64,000 nt of DNA from Thiodiazotropha sp040507035 (lineage in GTDB: Bacteria > Pseudomonadota > Gammaproteobacteria > Chromatiales > Chromatiaceae). Under the pieces are notes generated by a model. It worked only from the letters and a program-made list of their open reading frames with translations, was not told the DNA's origin and ran no database searches. Each line of letters opens with the position of its first letter. The stretch's first letter is position 1. Below, piece by piece: positions 16,974 to 25,400 of the stretch. The position numbers and the translations under genes were made by a program. Location: the NCBI GenBank assembly GCA_040507035.1, contig JBEVVR010000056.1, positions 12,545 to 76,544 of the forward strand, written 5' to 3'.

Positions 16974-18128
16974 ATGCCTTCGCGACCGATCTCTCAGCAG
17001 CTTGTGCTTGGTCTCGCTCTGCTTTTGTTGTTGAGCTACAGCTTGGGGCTGCATGCCACGGTGCTTCCGGATGATCGGGCGGATGTGATGTATCACCGTT
17101 ACGATGGCGGTGGAGTGGAAGTGGACGGTCCATCGATCCTGGTGCGCAAGTCCTTCGGCGGCAACATTTCCCTGAACGCCAACTATTATGTCGATTCCAT
17201 ATCCAGCGCCTCGGTGGATGTGGTCAGCACGGCGTCGCCCTATACCGAGGAGCGTACCGAAACCAGTTTGGCAATGGACTACCTCCACAACAAGACGCTG
17301 ATGAGCCTGGCGGTTACCAGGAGTGACGAGAGTGACTACCAGGCCGAAACCGGCAGCTTCTCCGTCAGTCACGATATGTTTGGCGACCTCACCACCGTTT
17401 CCCTGGGTTATGCGGTGGGCAACGACGATATCAGCCGTAACGGTGACAGCGAATTCGGGGAGTCCATCAAGCGCCAGAACTACCGTATCGGTGTCAGCCA
17501 GATATTGACCAAGGAGAGTATCCTCGATATCGATTTTGAGACCATCACAGACGAGGGCTTTCTGAGTAATCCCTATCGTTCCTACCGCTTCCTCGATCCG
17601 CTGAGCGCGAACGGTTACGGATTTCTACCCGAGCGCTATCCGCAGACTCGAACCAGTAACGCCTTTGCCATGCGCCTGAAATACTATCTCCCTTATCGCG
17701 CCGCCATCAGTGGCGAATACCGCTATTTCAACGACACCTGGGGGATTGACGCGCATAATCTTGAATTCGGCTACACCCACCCGTTACCGGAGGATTGGGT
17801 GGTGGATCTCCGCTACCGCTACTACACTCAAACCGCGGCCGACTTCTATAGCGATCTCTTCTCGCGTCAGAACGAACAGAACTTCCTGGCACGAGACAAG
17901 GAGCTGAGCACCTTTCAGAGCCACACTCTCGGTCTCATGGTCAGCTACGCGTTCAAACCGGCGGGATGGCAGTTCATCGATAACGGCAGTCTCAATCTCT
18001 CAGTTGATTTGATCCGTTTCAATTATGACGATTTCCGCGACATCTCCGACGGAGGTGTTGCCGGCGAGGAGCCCTTCTACTCGTTTACCGCCAATGTGAT
18101 CAAGGCCTTCGTTTCGGTCTGGTATTGA
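16974..18128 (+). CDS. DUF3570 outer-membrane barrel
   Basis: A 384-residue protein with a signal peptide (about 1-28) and a large beta-barrel: many alternating strands, aromatic girdle residues and a C-terminal strand ending VSVWY. DVMYHRYDGGGVEVDGPSI is the family-typical N-terminus of DUF3570. The frame is open further upstream to a TTG at 16860, but that would overlay most of the DUF4266 gene, so the ATG at 16974 is chosen. Last gene of the rightward arm. The pair DUF4266-DUF3570 may form a surface complex; its cargo is not known. Confidence 0.85.
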   Translation: MPSRPISQQLVLGLALLLLLSYSLGLHATVLPDDRADVMYHRYDGGGVEVDGPSILVRKSFGGNISLNANYYVDSISSASVDVVSTASPYTEERTETSLAMDYLHNKTLMSLAVTRSDESDYQAETGSFSVSHDMFGDLTTVSLGYAVGNDDISRNGDSEFGESIKRQNYRIGVSQILTKESILDIDFETITDEGFLSNPYRSYRFLDPLSANGYGFLPERYPQTRTSNAFAMRLKYYLPYRAAISGEYRYFNDTWGIDAHNLEFGYTHPLPEDWVVDLRYRYYTQTAADFYSDLFSRQNEQNFLARDKELSTFQSHTLGLMVSYAFKPAGWQFIDNGSLNLSVDLIRFNYDDFRDISDGGVAGEEPFYSFTANVIKAFVSVWY

Positions 18129-18166
18129 GCACTCTTTACCCGGGATTGCCCTAAACAAACTCGATT

Positions 18167-18229
18167 GGTGGGGCAGGGCCCCACCTTACACCTTAGTTTC
18201 GATCAGGTCGGGTAGAGCCCTGCCCCACC
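18167..18229. repeat. 13-base inverted repeat, possible terminator or dispersed palindrome
   Basis: Positions 18167-18179 (GGTGGGGCAGGGC) are exactly complementary to 18217-18229, with a 37-base loop. It lies between the DUF3570 gene and yajC. There is no T-run, so it may be a rho-assisted 3' end or a dispersed repeat rather than an intrinsic terminator. Confidence 0.6.
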
Positions 18230-18379
18230 GTTGTGGTTAATTAGGGTGGAACTATTCAAAAAGTCCACATAGGCCTGCTTCTTTCTGCCTTCTGTGTCAT
18301 AATCGGCCGCTGATTTTTCAGCGCAGGACAGAATCTGCCTGACGGACACAGTTTTGACCCGATCAAGAGGTTTGTAGAA

Positions 18380-18709
18380 ATGAATTTTTTTATATCTGAT
18401 GCGTTTGCACAGGCGCCGGCCGGCGGGGAGACGAGTGCCATTACCGGGTTGCTGCCCCTGGTGATATTCGGTGCCGTGCTCTACTTCCTGATGATTCGTC
18501 CCCAGGTAAAGCGCCAGAAGGAGCATAAAAAGATGGTAGAGGCCCTGGCCAAGGGCGATGAGGTGGTGACTGTCGGTGGCATGGCGGGGAAGATCACCGA
18601 TCTCGGGGAGAACTTTCTGCTCCTCGAAGTATCTGACAGTACCGCGGTGAAGATTCGCAGACAGGCTGTCGATTCGGTGCTACCCAAGGGTTCTTTGAAA
18701 GAGCTTTAG
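18380..18709 (+). CDS. yajC: Sec translocon accessory subunit YajC
   Basis: A 109-residue protein with a single membrane span (LLPLVIFGAVLYFLMI) followed by the motif RPQVKRQKEHKKMVEAL, which is the YajC signature, and a small cytoplasmic domain (EVVTVGGMAGKI). YajC associates with SecDF and SecYEG in the inner membrane. It is followed by secD after 52 bases and secF, the usual order. The tgt/queA genes that often precede it are not present here. Confidence 0.95.
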   Translation: MNFFISDAFAQAPAGGETSAITGLLPLVIFGAVLYFLMIRPQVKRQKEHKKMVEALAKGDEVVTVGGMAGKITDLGENFLLLEVSDSTAVKIRRQAVDSVLPKGSLKEL

Positions 18710-18761
18710 TTGCCAGCCCATAGAGCAGTTTCCAACTCAGTCCATAACTTTTGAAAGTAAG

Positions 18762-20618
18762 ATGAACCAATACCCACTTTGGAAAAACCTGATGGTTTTG
18801 ATAGTGGTCCTGCTGGGCGGGCTCTTTGCCTTGCCTAATGTTTTCGACCAGGACCCATCCATGGAGATCTCCGCGCAGCGCGAAGCCGTTATCGACCAGA
18901 GCACCGAGTCCCGGGTGCAACAGGCGCTGGATAAGGTGGGCATCACGGTCAAGGGGATGACCCAGAAAGAGAACGGCAAACTGCTGGTGCGCTTTGCCAG
19001 TTCCGAGGATCAACTCAAGTCGATCGACCTGGTAGCCGCGGAGCTGGGTGAGAACTACACACCGGCCTTGACCCTCTCCCCAGATCTTCCCGACTGGCTG
19101 GTTGGTCTGGGTGCGCAACCGATGTATCTGGGACTCGATCTCAGAGGCGGTATTCATGTGCTCATCGATGTGGACATGGATGCGGCGATTGAGCAGGCGG
19201 CCGAACGTTACAGTGGTGACATACGCACCCTGCTACGGGAGAAAAAGCTGCGCTATACCCGTATCAGCCGGGAAAAAGACCAGGTTGTGGTCAAATTCAA
19301 CAACACAGAGAAGCGTGACCAGGCATCGGATCTGATCGGTAACGAGTTCCGCTCCCTTAATTTGGCCAGCGTCGATGAGCCAGATGCGTTTCTGCTGCGT
19401 GTCTCCCTCTCTCCGGCGGAGCAGCAGGAGGTACAGCGCTTCGCTCTGCAGCAAAACATCACCACCCTGCGTAATCGGGTCAACGCCCTCGGCATCGCCG
19501 AACCGCTGATTCAGCAACAGGGTAACCGGCGAATCGTGGTGCAACTGCCCGGTGCCCAGGACCCGGCAAAGGTGAAGGAGCTACTGGGTGCCACCGCGAC
19601 CCTGGAGTACCGCCTGGCGGATACCGAGCACAGTGTGGAGGATGCGGTTAACGGCCGTGTTCCTCCCGGGGCCAGCCTCTACTACGAGCGGGATGGCCAG
19701 GCTGTATTGCTGAAAAAACGGGTGATTGTCACCGGAAACCAGATCGTCGACGCCTCCTCGGGTCTCGATCAGCAGACCGGTCAGCCGGCGGTCTTTGTCA
19801 GTCTGGATGGGGTCGGCGCCAAGCGCATGCGACGCACGACCAATGAGAACGTGGGCAAGCCGATGGCGGTGGTCTTTATCGAGAACCGCAGCACCACGCG
19901 GATGGTAGACGGCAAGCCGGTAAAGGTTAAAAAGCGGGTAGAGGAGGTGATCTCCATCGCTACGATCAGAGAGGCGTTCGGTAGACGCTTTCAGACCACC
20001 GGGCTCGACACCACGGAGGAGGCAAGGGACCTGGCGCTGTTGTTGCGGGCCGGTGCCCTGGCCGCGCCGATCGAGATCGTAGAAGAGCGTACCATCGGTC
20101 CCAGCCTGGGACAGGACAGTATCGACCAGGGCTTTAAGTCGGTGGTCATCGGCCTGGTCCTGGTGATGATCTTCATGGCCGTCTACTACCGGGTATTCGG
20201 GCTGGTGGCGGATATGGCGCTGGTGATGAATCTGGTGTTGATCGTGGCGATCCTCTCCATGTTGCAGGCCACCCTGACCCTGCCGGGTATCGCCGGTATC
20301 GTCTTGACCGTGGGTATGGCGGTGGATGCGAATGTGCTCATATTCCAGAGAATCCGCGAAGAGATAGCCAACGGTAACTCACCCCAGGCGAGTATCCAGG
20401 CCGGCTATGAGAAGGCCTTCTCCACCATCATAGATGCCAATATCACCACCCTGATTGCCGCCGTGGTGCTCTTCAGTTTCGGTACCGGACCGATCAAGGG
20501 CTTTGCGGTGACCCTGGCAATCGGTATCTGTACCTCCATGTTCACCGCAATCATCGGTACCCGCGCTGTGATCAATCTGATTTACGGTCGCAAACGTATC
20601 AAAGCATTGGCGATATAG
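18762..20618 (+). CDS. secD: protein translocase subunit SecD
   Basis: A 618-residue inner-membrane protein, the normal length for SecD. There is one N-terminal span, a large periplasmic region with LGLDLRGGIHVLIDVDMD, and five C-terminal spans from about residue 455 on, including VGMAVDANVLIFQRIREE. SecD with SecF uses the proton gradient to drive late steps of Sec export. It sits 12 bases ahead of secF and follows yajC. Confidence 0.97.
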   Translation: MNQYPLWKNLMVLIVVLLGGLFALPNVFDQDPSMEISAQREAVIDQSTESRVQQALDKVGITVKGMTQKENGKLLVRFASSEDQLKSIDLVAAELGENYTPALTLSPDLPDWLVGLGAQPMYLGLDLRGGIHVLIDVDMDAAIEQAAERYSGDIRTLLREKKLRYTRISREKDQVVVKFNNTEKRDQASDLIGNEFRSLNLASVDEPDAFLLRVSLSPAEQQEVQRFALQQNITTLRNRVNALGIAEPLIQQQGNRRIVVQLPGAQDPAKVKELLGATATLEYRLADTEHSVEDAVNGRVPPGASLYYERDGQAVLLKKRVIVTGNQIVDASSGLDQQTGQPAVFVSLDGVGAKRMRRTTNENVGKPMAVVFIENRSTTRMVDGKPVKVKKRVEEVISIATIREAFGRRFQTTGLDTTEEARDLALLLRAGALAAPIEIVEERTIGPSLGQDSIDQGFKSVVIGLVLVMIFMAVYYRVFGLVADMALVMNLVLIVAILSMLQATLTLPGIAGIVLTVGMAVDANVLIFQRIREEIANGNSPQASIQAGYEKAFSTIIDANITTLIAAVVLFSFGTGPIKGFAVTLAIGICTSMFTAIIGTRAVINLIYGRKRIKALAI

Positions 20619-20630
20619 AGGAGTCTTGTC

Positions 20631-21563
20631 ATGCAGATCTTGAAAGATGTACATCTCGACCTCATGGGCAAGCGTAACATCGCGCTGATTTTCTCCGCCG
20701 TATTGCTGCTGATTGCATTGGGCTCGATCATCGTCCGTGGACTCAATTTGGGTGTAGACTTCACCGGCGGTACCCTGGTCGAAGTAGGTTATCCTCAGGC
20801 GGTGGAACTCCCTGTGGTCCGTGAAGCGCTGGCCAAAGATGGTTTTGGCGATGCGGTGATACAGCACTTTGGCACCTCGAAAGATGTGTTGATCAGGCTG
20901 GCACCCCGTGAGGACATAGAGAGTGCGGTACTCAGCGACCGCGCCTTCAGTGCGATGCAGGGCATAGATCCCCAGGTGGATCTGCGCCGGGTGGAGTTCG
21001 TCGGTCCCCAGGTGGGTGATGAGCTGACCGAGGATGGTGGGCTGGCGATGCTCTATGCCTTGATCGGTATCTTGATCTACGTTGGTCTGCGTTTCGAATA
21101 TCGCTTCGCTGTCGGTTCCGTGATCGCCCTGATACATGATGTGCTGATTACCATCGGCTTTTTCTCCCTGTTCCAGGTGGAGTTCGATCTGCCGGTGTTG
21201 GCCGCGGTGTTGGCGGTGATCGGTTACTCCCTCAATGACACCATCGTGGTCTACGATCGGATTCGGGAGAACTTCAGGAAGATCCGCAAGGGTGACGCGG
21301 TGCAGATCATCAACACCTCGGTCAATCAAACCCTCTCCCGTACCCTGATTACCTCCGGCACCACACTGTTGGTGTTGATCGCCCTATTCCTTTTCGGGGG
21401 TGAGATCATTCACGGTTTCGCCCTGGCGTTGATCGTGGGTGTGGTGATCGGAACCTACTCCTCCATCTACGTGGCGAGTAGCTCGGTGATCTTTATGGGC
21501 GTCAGTCGTGCCGATCTGATGCCGGTGCAAAAAGAGGATGGTACGGTAGACGAGACGCCCTGA
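20631..21563 (+). CDS. secF: protein translocase subunit SecF
   Basis: A 310-residue SecF. The N-terminal span is followed by LGVDFTGGTLVEV, the SecF counterpart of the SecD LRGG motif, and the C-terminal five spans include GYSLNDTIVVYDRIRENF, the conserved channel motif. It works in complex with SecD and YajC. GAGG precedes the ATG. The gene ends convergent with a small minus-strand gene. Confidence 0.97.
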   Translation: MQILKDVHLDLMGKRNIALIFSAVLLLIALGSIIVRGLNLGVDFTGGTLVEVGYPQAVELPVVREALAKDGFGDAVIQHFGTSKDVLIRLAPREDIESAVLSDRAFSAMQGIDPQVDLRRVEFVGPQVGDELTEDGGLAMLYALIGILIYVGLRFEYRFAVGSVIALIHDVLITIGFFSLFQVEFDLPVLAAVLAVIGYSLNDTIVVYDRIRENFRKIRKGDAVQIINTSVNQTLSRTLITSGTTLLVLIALFLFGGEIIHGFALALIVGVVIGTYSSIYVASSSVIFMGVSRADLMPVQKEDGTVDETP

Positions 21564-21594
21564 GTGATCGAGGCACTACCGGTGTTGTAAGCGG

Positions 21595-21786
21595 TTATTC
21601 CAGTTTCGATCGCAGGGCATTTTTCAGCGTCCCAGAAGAGAGCGTGGGTTCGTTATCAGAAGTTGTCGCTGCTACCTCTGTCTGCATCTCCAATGAAAAC
21701 TCCTGCAGCCCGTTCAAGACATCACGCATGATCAGTTCCAGCGCGTGATCGCTCAGTTTTCTTTTTTTTTCTGGGTCATCGGTCAT
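21595..21786 (-). CDS. small acidic/charged protein of unknown function
   Basis: A 63-residue protein from ATG at 21786 (a TTG at 21816 would add ten residues). It is charged and probably helical, with DHALELIMRDVLNGLQEFSLEM as an amphipathic core (split: DHALELIMRDVL and NGLQEFSLEM). No signal peptide or membrane span. It lies convergent to secF and upstream of nothing obvious on its own strand. No family recognised; the coding call rests on reasonable composition and a codon pattern like its neighbours. Confidence 0.5.
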   Translation of the reverse strand: MTDDPEKKRKLSDHALELIMRDVLNGLQEFSLEMQTEVAATTSDNEPTLSSGTLKNALRSKLE

Positions 21787-21950
21787 CGTTAGTATCTCAT
21801 ATAAATAGCTAGTCAAATCAGCATGTTGCTTTTAAGTCAACAGTGCCTGTTTGAGTGCTTACAATCCAACTAACGGTTGTTACTGGTCAATCTTGAGGGG
21901 CGACTGGTCGGTTTGGATGAATCTGTGAACAGGATTCGCCAGGATGGGAA

Positions 21951-22748
21951 TTAAGCGGTCAGTTTACTGTCCAGGTGGGGCAGGATGCGTTTCAGCATGG
22001 CGTTGTGGACCTTGATGTTTCCGGCAATGACATTGCCGGTTTCGAGGTAACGTTCGCCGCCACCGATGTCGGTGACCATGCCACCCGCCTCCCTCACCAG
22101 GAGAGCACCGGCAGCAAAGTCCCACTCTTTCAGGCCGAGCTCCCAGAAACCATCGGTACGTCCGGCGGCGACATAGGCGAAATCGAGGGCGGCAGAACCG
22201 GGACGCCGTACACCAGCGCTATCCTTGATCAGCTCCTTGAGCATACCCATGTAGTTGTCGGTGAATCTGAAGTCCCGGTAGGGCAGGCCGGTACCCAGCA
22301 AGGCACCCTCCAGTCCTTTGCGGTTGGAGACCCGGATCTTTCTGTCATTCAGCAGCGCGCCTTCGCCGCGGCTGGCGGTATACATCTCTTCACTCACCGG
22401 GTCGTAGACAACACCGACCTCCAGGCGACCCTTGATCTTGAGTGCGATCGAGACCGCAAACTGGGGCAGGCCGTGGAGAAAATTGGTGGTACCGTCCAGG
22501 GGATCGATGATCCACAGGTGGTCGTCGCTACCCTGTTTGCCGCTCTCTTCCGCGAGGATCGCATGGTGGGGGAACTTTTCACGCAACAGATTGATGATCA
22601 CCGCTTCCGCATTGCGGTCGACTTCGGAGACAAAATCGTTGTTGCCTTTATCGCTGACGGTCAACCTGTCGAGGCGATTGAAGTTACGGGTGATGACCCG
22701 CCCGGCTTCACGGGCGGCACGTACGGCAATGGTGAGCATCGGATTCAT
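21951..22748 (-). CDS. suhB: inositol-1-monophosphatase SuhB
   Basis: A 265-residue protein close to the length of E. coli SuhB. Metal-binding motifs are present: EESG, WIIDPLDGTTNF and WDFAAG. The start MNPMLTIAVRAAREAG at 22748 is the canonical N-terminus; 18 extra in-frame codons upstream are ignored. SuhB hydrolyses inositol phosphates and also joins ribosomal RNA antitermination complexes in E. coli. It is divergent from trmJ across a structured repeat, the same pairing of suhB and trmJ seen in many gammaproteobacteria. Confidence 0.95.
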   Translation of the reverse strand: MNPMLTIAVRAAREAGRVITRNFNRLDRLTVSDKGNNDFVSEVDRNAEAVIINLLREKFPHHAILAEESGKQGSDDHLWIIDPLDGTTNFLHGLPQFAVSIALKIKGRLEVGVVYDPVSEEMYTASRGEGALLNDRKIRVSNRKGLEGALLGTGLPYRDFRFTDNYMGMLKELIKDSAGVRRPGSAALDFAYVAAGRTDGFWELGLKEWDFAAGALLVREAGGMVTDIGGGERYLETGNVIAGNIKVHNAMLKRILPHLDSKLTA

Positions 22749-22914
22749 GGGCGGCGAGGATACAGCAACTGGGGGAATGGTTAAACTACTTAATGTATCC
22801 AACTAACCGGCAAGCACCATTTCCATGTAGCGGATAAAATCGTAGATAATGCTCAATGAGTGTCCGTGAGAAACAGCGAGTATCCGTAAGAAACTTCGAG
22901 TTCTTTTCTAATCC

Positions 22915-23020
22915 GGTGCCTGAGGGTTGTCTTTCTCCGACGCCCCAACAGTACATCCCTGTACTGACGGGGCTATCGCGGCATCCCTGCCGCTTCTACG
23001 AAAGACAACCCTCAGGCACC
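22915..23020. repeat. 106-base three-way-junction palindrome
   Basis: Positions 22915-22935 and 23000-23020 are perfectly complementary over 21 bases. The 64 bases between them hold two more hairpins. One pairs GCCCC (22942-22946) with GGGGC (22969-22973) and CAGTAC (22949-22954) with GTACTG (22961-22966). The other pairs GCGGCA (22978-22983) with TGCCGC (22988-22993). Both loops carry TCCC. The whole can fold as a three-way junction in DNA or RNA. It lies in the 355-base gap between suhB and trmJ, which holds no gene; probably a dispersed non-autonomous element. Confidence 0.8.
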
Positions 23021-23103
23021 TATCCGCGTTAACTTGGTTTTAAGATAGACGCCAACTGAGTGCGGATGCATACAATCAACAGCAGTAGGAATTCAATTCG
23101 CCC

Positions 23104-23829
23104 ATGTTGAAAAATGTAAGAATCGTTTTAGTGGATACCAGCCACCCCGGCAATATTGGGGCAGCAGCCCGGGCCATGAAGAACATGGCGCTGCGCCAGT
23201 TGCATCTGGTCACACCGCAGCAGTTTCCCCATCAGGAGGCGACATCCCGCGCCTCCGGTGCCGATGATGTGCTGAATGACGCCCGGGTGTCCGAGTCCCT
23301 TGATGAGGCACTGACCGGCTGCCGGCTGGTGGTCGGTACCAGTGCCCGTAGCCGCAGTGTGGAGTGGCCTGTGGTCTCACCCAGGGAGGCCGCGGCGAAA
23401 CTGGTGGAGGAGGCACAGCAGGGGGAGGTGGCATTGGTCTTTGGTCGTGAGCGTTCGGGTCTCAGCAACAGCGAGTTGGATCGCTGCACCTTTCTCGTCA
23501 ACATCCCGACCAACGAGGCCTACAGCTCACTCAACCTGGGTGCAGCGGTCCAGGTCCTGGCCTATGAGGTCTATATGGCCCACCGTGGGGCGGCTGACCG
23601 GATTGCGCAGAGCCACAGAGATCTGGCCACGGCAGAGATGCTGCAGGGTTTTCACGAACACCTGGCCCAGGCCCTGGACGATATCGGCTTTACCGATCCG
23701 CGCCAGTCAAAGAAGCTGCTGCGACGGCTACGCAGCCTGTTCCAGCGGGCGCGGCCGGACAAGGACGAAATCAACATCATGCGCGGCATACTCAGCGCCA
23801 TGCAGGGGCGAAAGTCGATGCGACGCTGA
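23104..23829 (+). CDS. trmJ: tRNA (cytidine/uridine-2'-O-)-methyltransferase TrmJ
   Basis: A 241-residue SPOUT methyltransferase. Motif 1 is VDTSHPGNIGAAARAMKNM, motif 2 is FGRERSGLSN and motif 3 is NIPTNEAYSSLNLGAAVQV, all as in TrmJ, which methylates the ribose of nucleotide 32 of several tRNAs. Length matches E. coli TrmJ. It precedes cysE and the isc operon, an order common in gammaproteobacteria. Confidence 0.95.
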   Translation: MLKNVRIVLVDTSHPGNIGAAARAMKNMALRQLHLVTPQQFPHQEATSRASGADDVLNDARVSESLDEALTGCRLVVGTSARSRSVEWPVVSPREAAAKLVEEAQQGEVALVFGRERSGLSNSELDRCTFLVNIPTNEAYSSLNLGAAVQVLAYEVYMAHRGAADRIAQSHRDLATAEMLQGFHEHLAQALDDIGFTDPRQSKKLLRRLRSLFQRARPDKDEINIMRGILSAMQGRKSMRR

Positions 23830-23973
23830 ATGAGAATTAGACTTTTCGACACCCTTTCCTGAGTCTGAAATAATACCCTAGTATTTTATGCGGGATTGTG
23901 GATAATCTGCTACCCTCATGCCAACATTAAGTATGTGGCCCCAGAGTTTATTCACACAGATGTAGGTAGGCAG

Positions 23974-24801
23974 TTGGAAACTTCAGGTGAAGAGAAAATC
24001 TCTCGTTGGAAAGAGGATATCCAGAGCGTTTTCGAGCGGGATCCCGCGGCGCGAAACAGCTTTGAGATTGTCACCACCTACCCCGGTGTCCATGCCGTGG
24101 TCTTCCATCGCATGGCCCATGCCTTATGGGGCATGGGGCTGAAATGGCTCGCCCGGGTGATCTCCAATATCGCCAGGTTGCTGACCGGGATTGAGATCCA
24201 TCCGGGCGCGGTGATCGGCAGGCGTTTCTTCATCGATCACGGGATGGGGGTGGTGATCGGAGAGACCGCGGTGATCGGTGATGATTGCACCCTCTATCAT
24301 GGCGTCACCCTGGGTGGCACCAGCTGGGAGAAGGGAAAGCGCCATCCCACTCTGGAAAACAACGTGGTTGTTGGTGCAGGGGCCAAGGTGTTGGGTCCCA
24401 TCGTGATCGGCGAAGGGGTCAGGATAGGTTCCAACTCGGTGGTGGTGAAGGATGTACCGGCAGGTTCCACTGTGGTCGGTGTTCCCGGCAAGCTGATTAC
24501 CGCGAAGCAGCCGGAGCAGGCGGAGCATCGGGAGAAGATCGCCAAGAAGATCGGTTTTGACGCCTATGGGGCGACCAAGGATGCAGCGGACCCGGTGGCA
24601 CATGCCATCAACTGCATGCTTGACCATATCCATGTCATGGATAAGAGGATGGAGTCGATGTGTGAAGCCATGAAGCGCCTGGGTATTGAGGAGAGTGACG
24701 CTAACCTTCCGGCACTGGACTCCTGCGAGATCATATCCACGGCTGAGGAGCTGCAAAAACTGGATGAAGAGGATCCCAAGGAAGATAAAACCACCAAATA
24801 A
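23974..24801 (+). CDS. cysE: serine O-acetyltransferase
   Basis: CysE acetylates serine with acetyl-CoA, the committed step to cysteine. The left-handed beta-helix is visible from EIHPGAVIGRRFFIDHG to VPGKLI; the catalytic region is DHGMGVVIGETA and the acetyl-CoA loop GTSWEKGKRHP. An acidic C-terminal tail of about 90 residues is longer than usual. The start is uncertain: the frame is open to 23896, but homologues begin close to RWKEDI. TTG at 23974, preceded by GTAGGTAGG, is the best visible start. It lies just upstream of iscR, linking cysteine supply to IscS. Confidence 0.9.
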   Translation: METSGEEKISRWKEDIQSVFERDPAARNSFEIVTTYPGVHAVVFHRMAHALWGMGLKWLARVISNIARLLTGIEIHPGAVIGRRFFIDHGMGVVIGETAVIGDDCTLYHGVTLGGTSWEKGKRHPTLENNVVVGAGAKVLGPIVIGEGVRIGSNSVVVKDVPAGSTVVGVPGKLITAKQPEQAEHREKIAKKIGFDAYGATKDAADPVAHAINCMLDHIHVMDKRMESMCEAMKRLGIEESDANLPALDSCEIISTAEELQKLDEEDPKEDKTTK

Positions 24802-24811
24802 ACCGGGTGGG

Positions 24812-24846
24812 ATAATCTTGACTAATTTGCTTGGGAATGTATATTA
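24812..24846 (+). promoter_or_regulatory. isc promoter with IscR type-1-like operator
   Basis: A sigma-70 pair is visible: TTGACT at 24818-24823, then 16-17 bases and TATATTA ending at 24846. The stretch ATAATCTTGACTAATTTG and the following CTTGGGAATGTAT resemble the palindromic type-1 IscR operator that overlaps the -35 element of iscR in Proteobacteria. Holo-IscR bound here would repress the operon. It starts 11 bases after cysE ends. Confidence 0.65.
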
Positions 24847-24876
24847 GCGTTTGGATATATTCACGGAGCTCAAGAA

Positions 24877-25377
24877 GTGAAGCTAACCACAAAAGGCCGA
24901 TACGCAGTAACCGCAATGCTGGATTTGTCCCTCCACTACGGGGAGGGCCCGATAACCCTTGCCGATATTGCACAACGCCAGGGGATATCGCTCTCCTATC
25001 TGGAGCAACTATTCTCCCGCCTGCGCAAGAAGTCGTTGGTTGCCAGCGTCAGGGGCCCGGGAGGTGGTTACAGCCTGGGCAGGGCAGCGGATGAGATCTT
25101 TGTGGGTGAGGTAATTTCGGCGGTTGATGAAAATATCGATACCACACGCTGTAGCGGTGCTCACAACTGCCAAAATAACGAACGCTGTCTAACCCACGAC
25201 TTATGGTCCGATCTGAGTAATCAGATCTACGGCTATCTCAACAAGATAAGTCTGCAGGACCTGATGGATAGACAGGCGGTACGCGAGGTCGCGGATAGGC
25301 AGGACCACCCCAATCAGGAGCACCCGGGGCTGGATGTTTCATTGGCGGATGGCTCAGGCGACATGGCTGGCGCTTGA
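24877..25377 (+). CDS. iscR: Fe-S cluster-sensing regulator IscR
   Basis: A 166-residue Rrf2-family regulator. It starts at GTG with MKLTTKGRYAVTAMLDLS, the IscR N-terminus and winged-helix domain. The cluster ligands are Cys92, Cys98 and Cys104 (CSGAHNCQNNERC), followed by a conserved His. The [2Fe-2S] form represses the isc promoter. The C-terminal tail of about 25 residues is variable. It leads the isc operon; iscS follows after 23 bases. Confidence 0.97.
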   Translation: MKLTTKGRYAVTAMLDLSLHYGEGPITLADIAQRQGISLSYLEQLFSRLRKKSLVASVRGPGGGYSLGRAADEIFVGEVISAVDENIDTTRCSGAHNCQNNERCLTHDLWSDLSNQIYGYLNKISLQDLMDRQAVREVADRQDHPNQEHPGLDVSLADGSGDMAGA

Positions 25378-25400
25378 TGTAATCGATGTCGGAGTATGCG

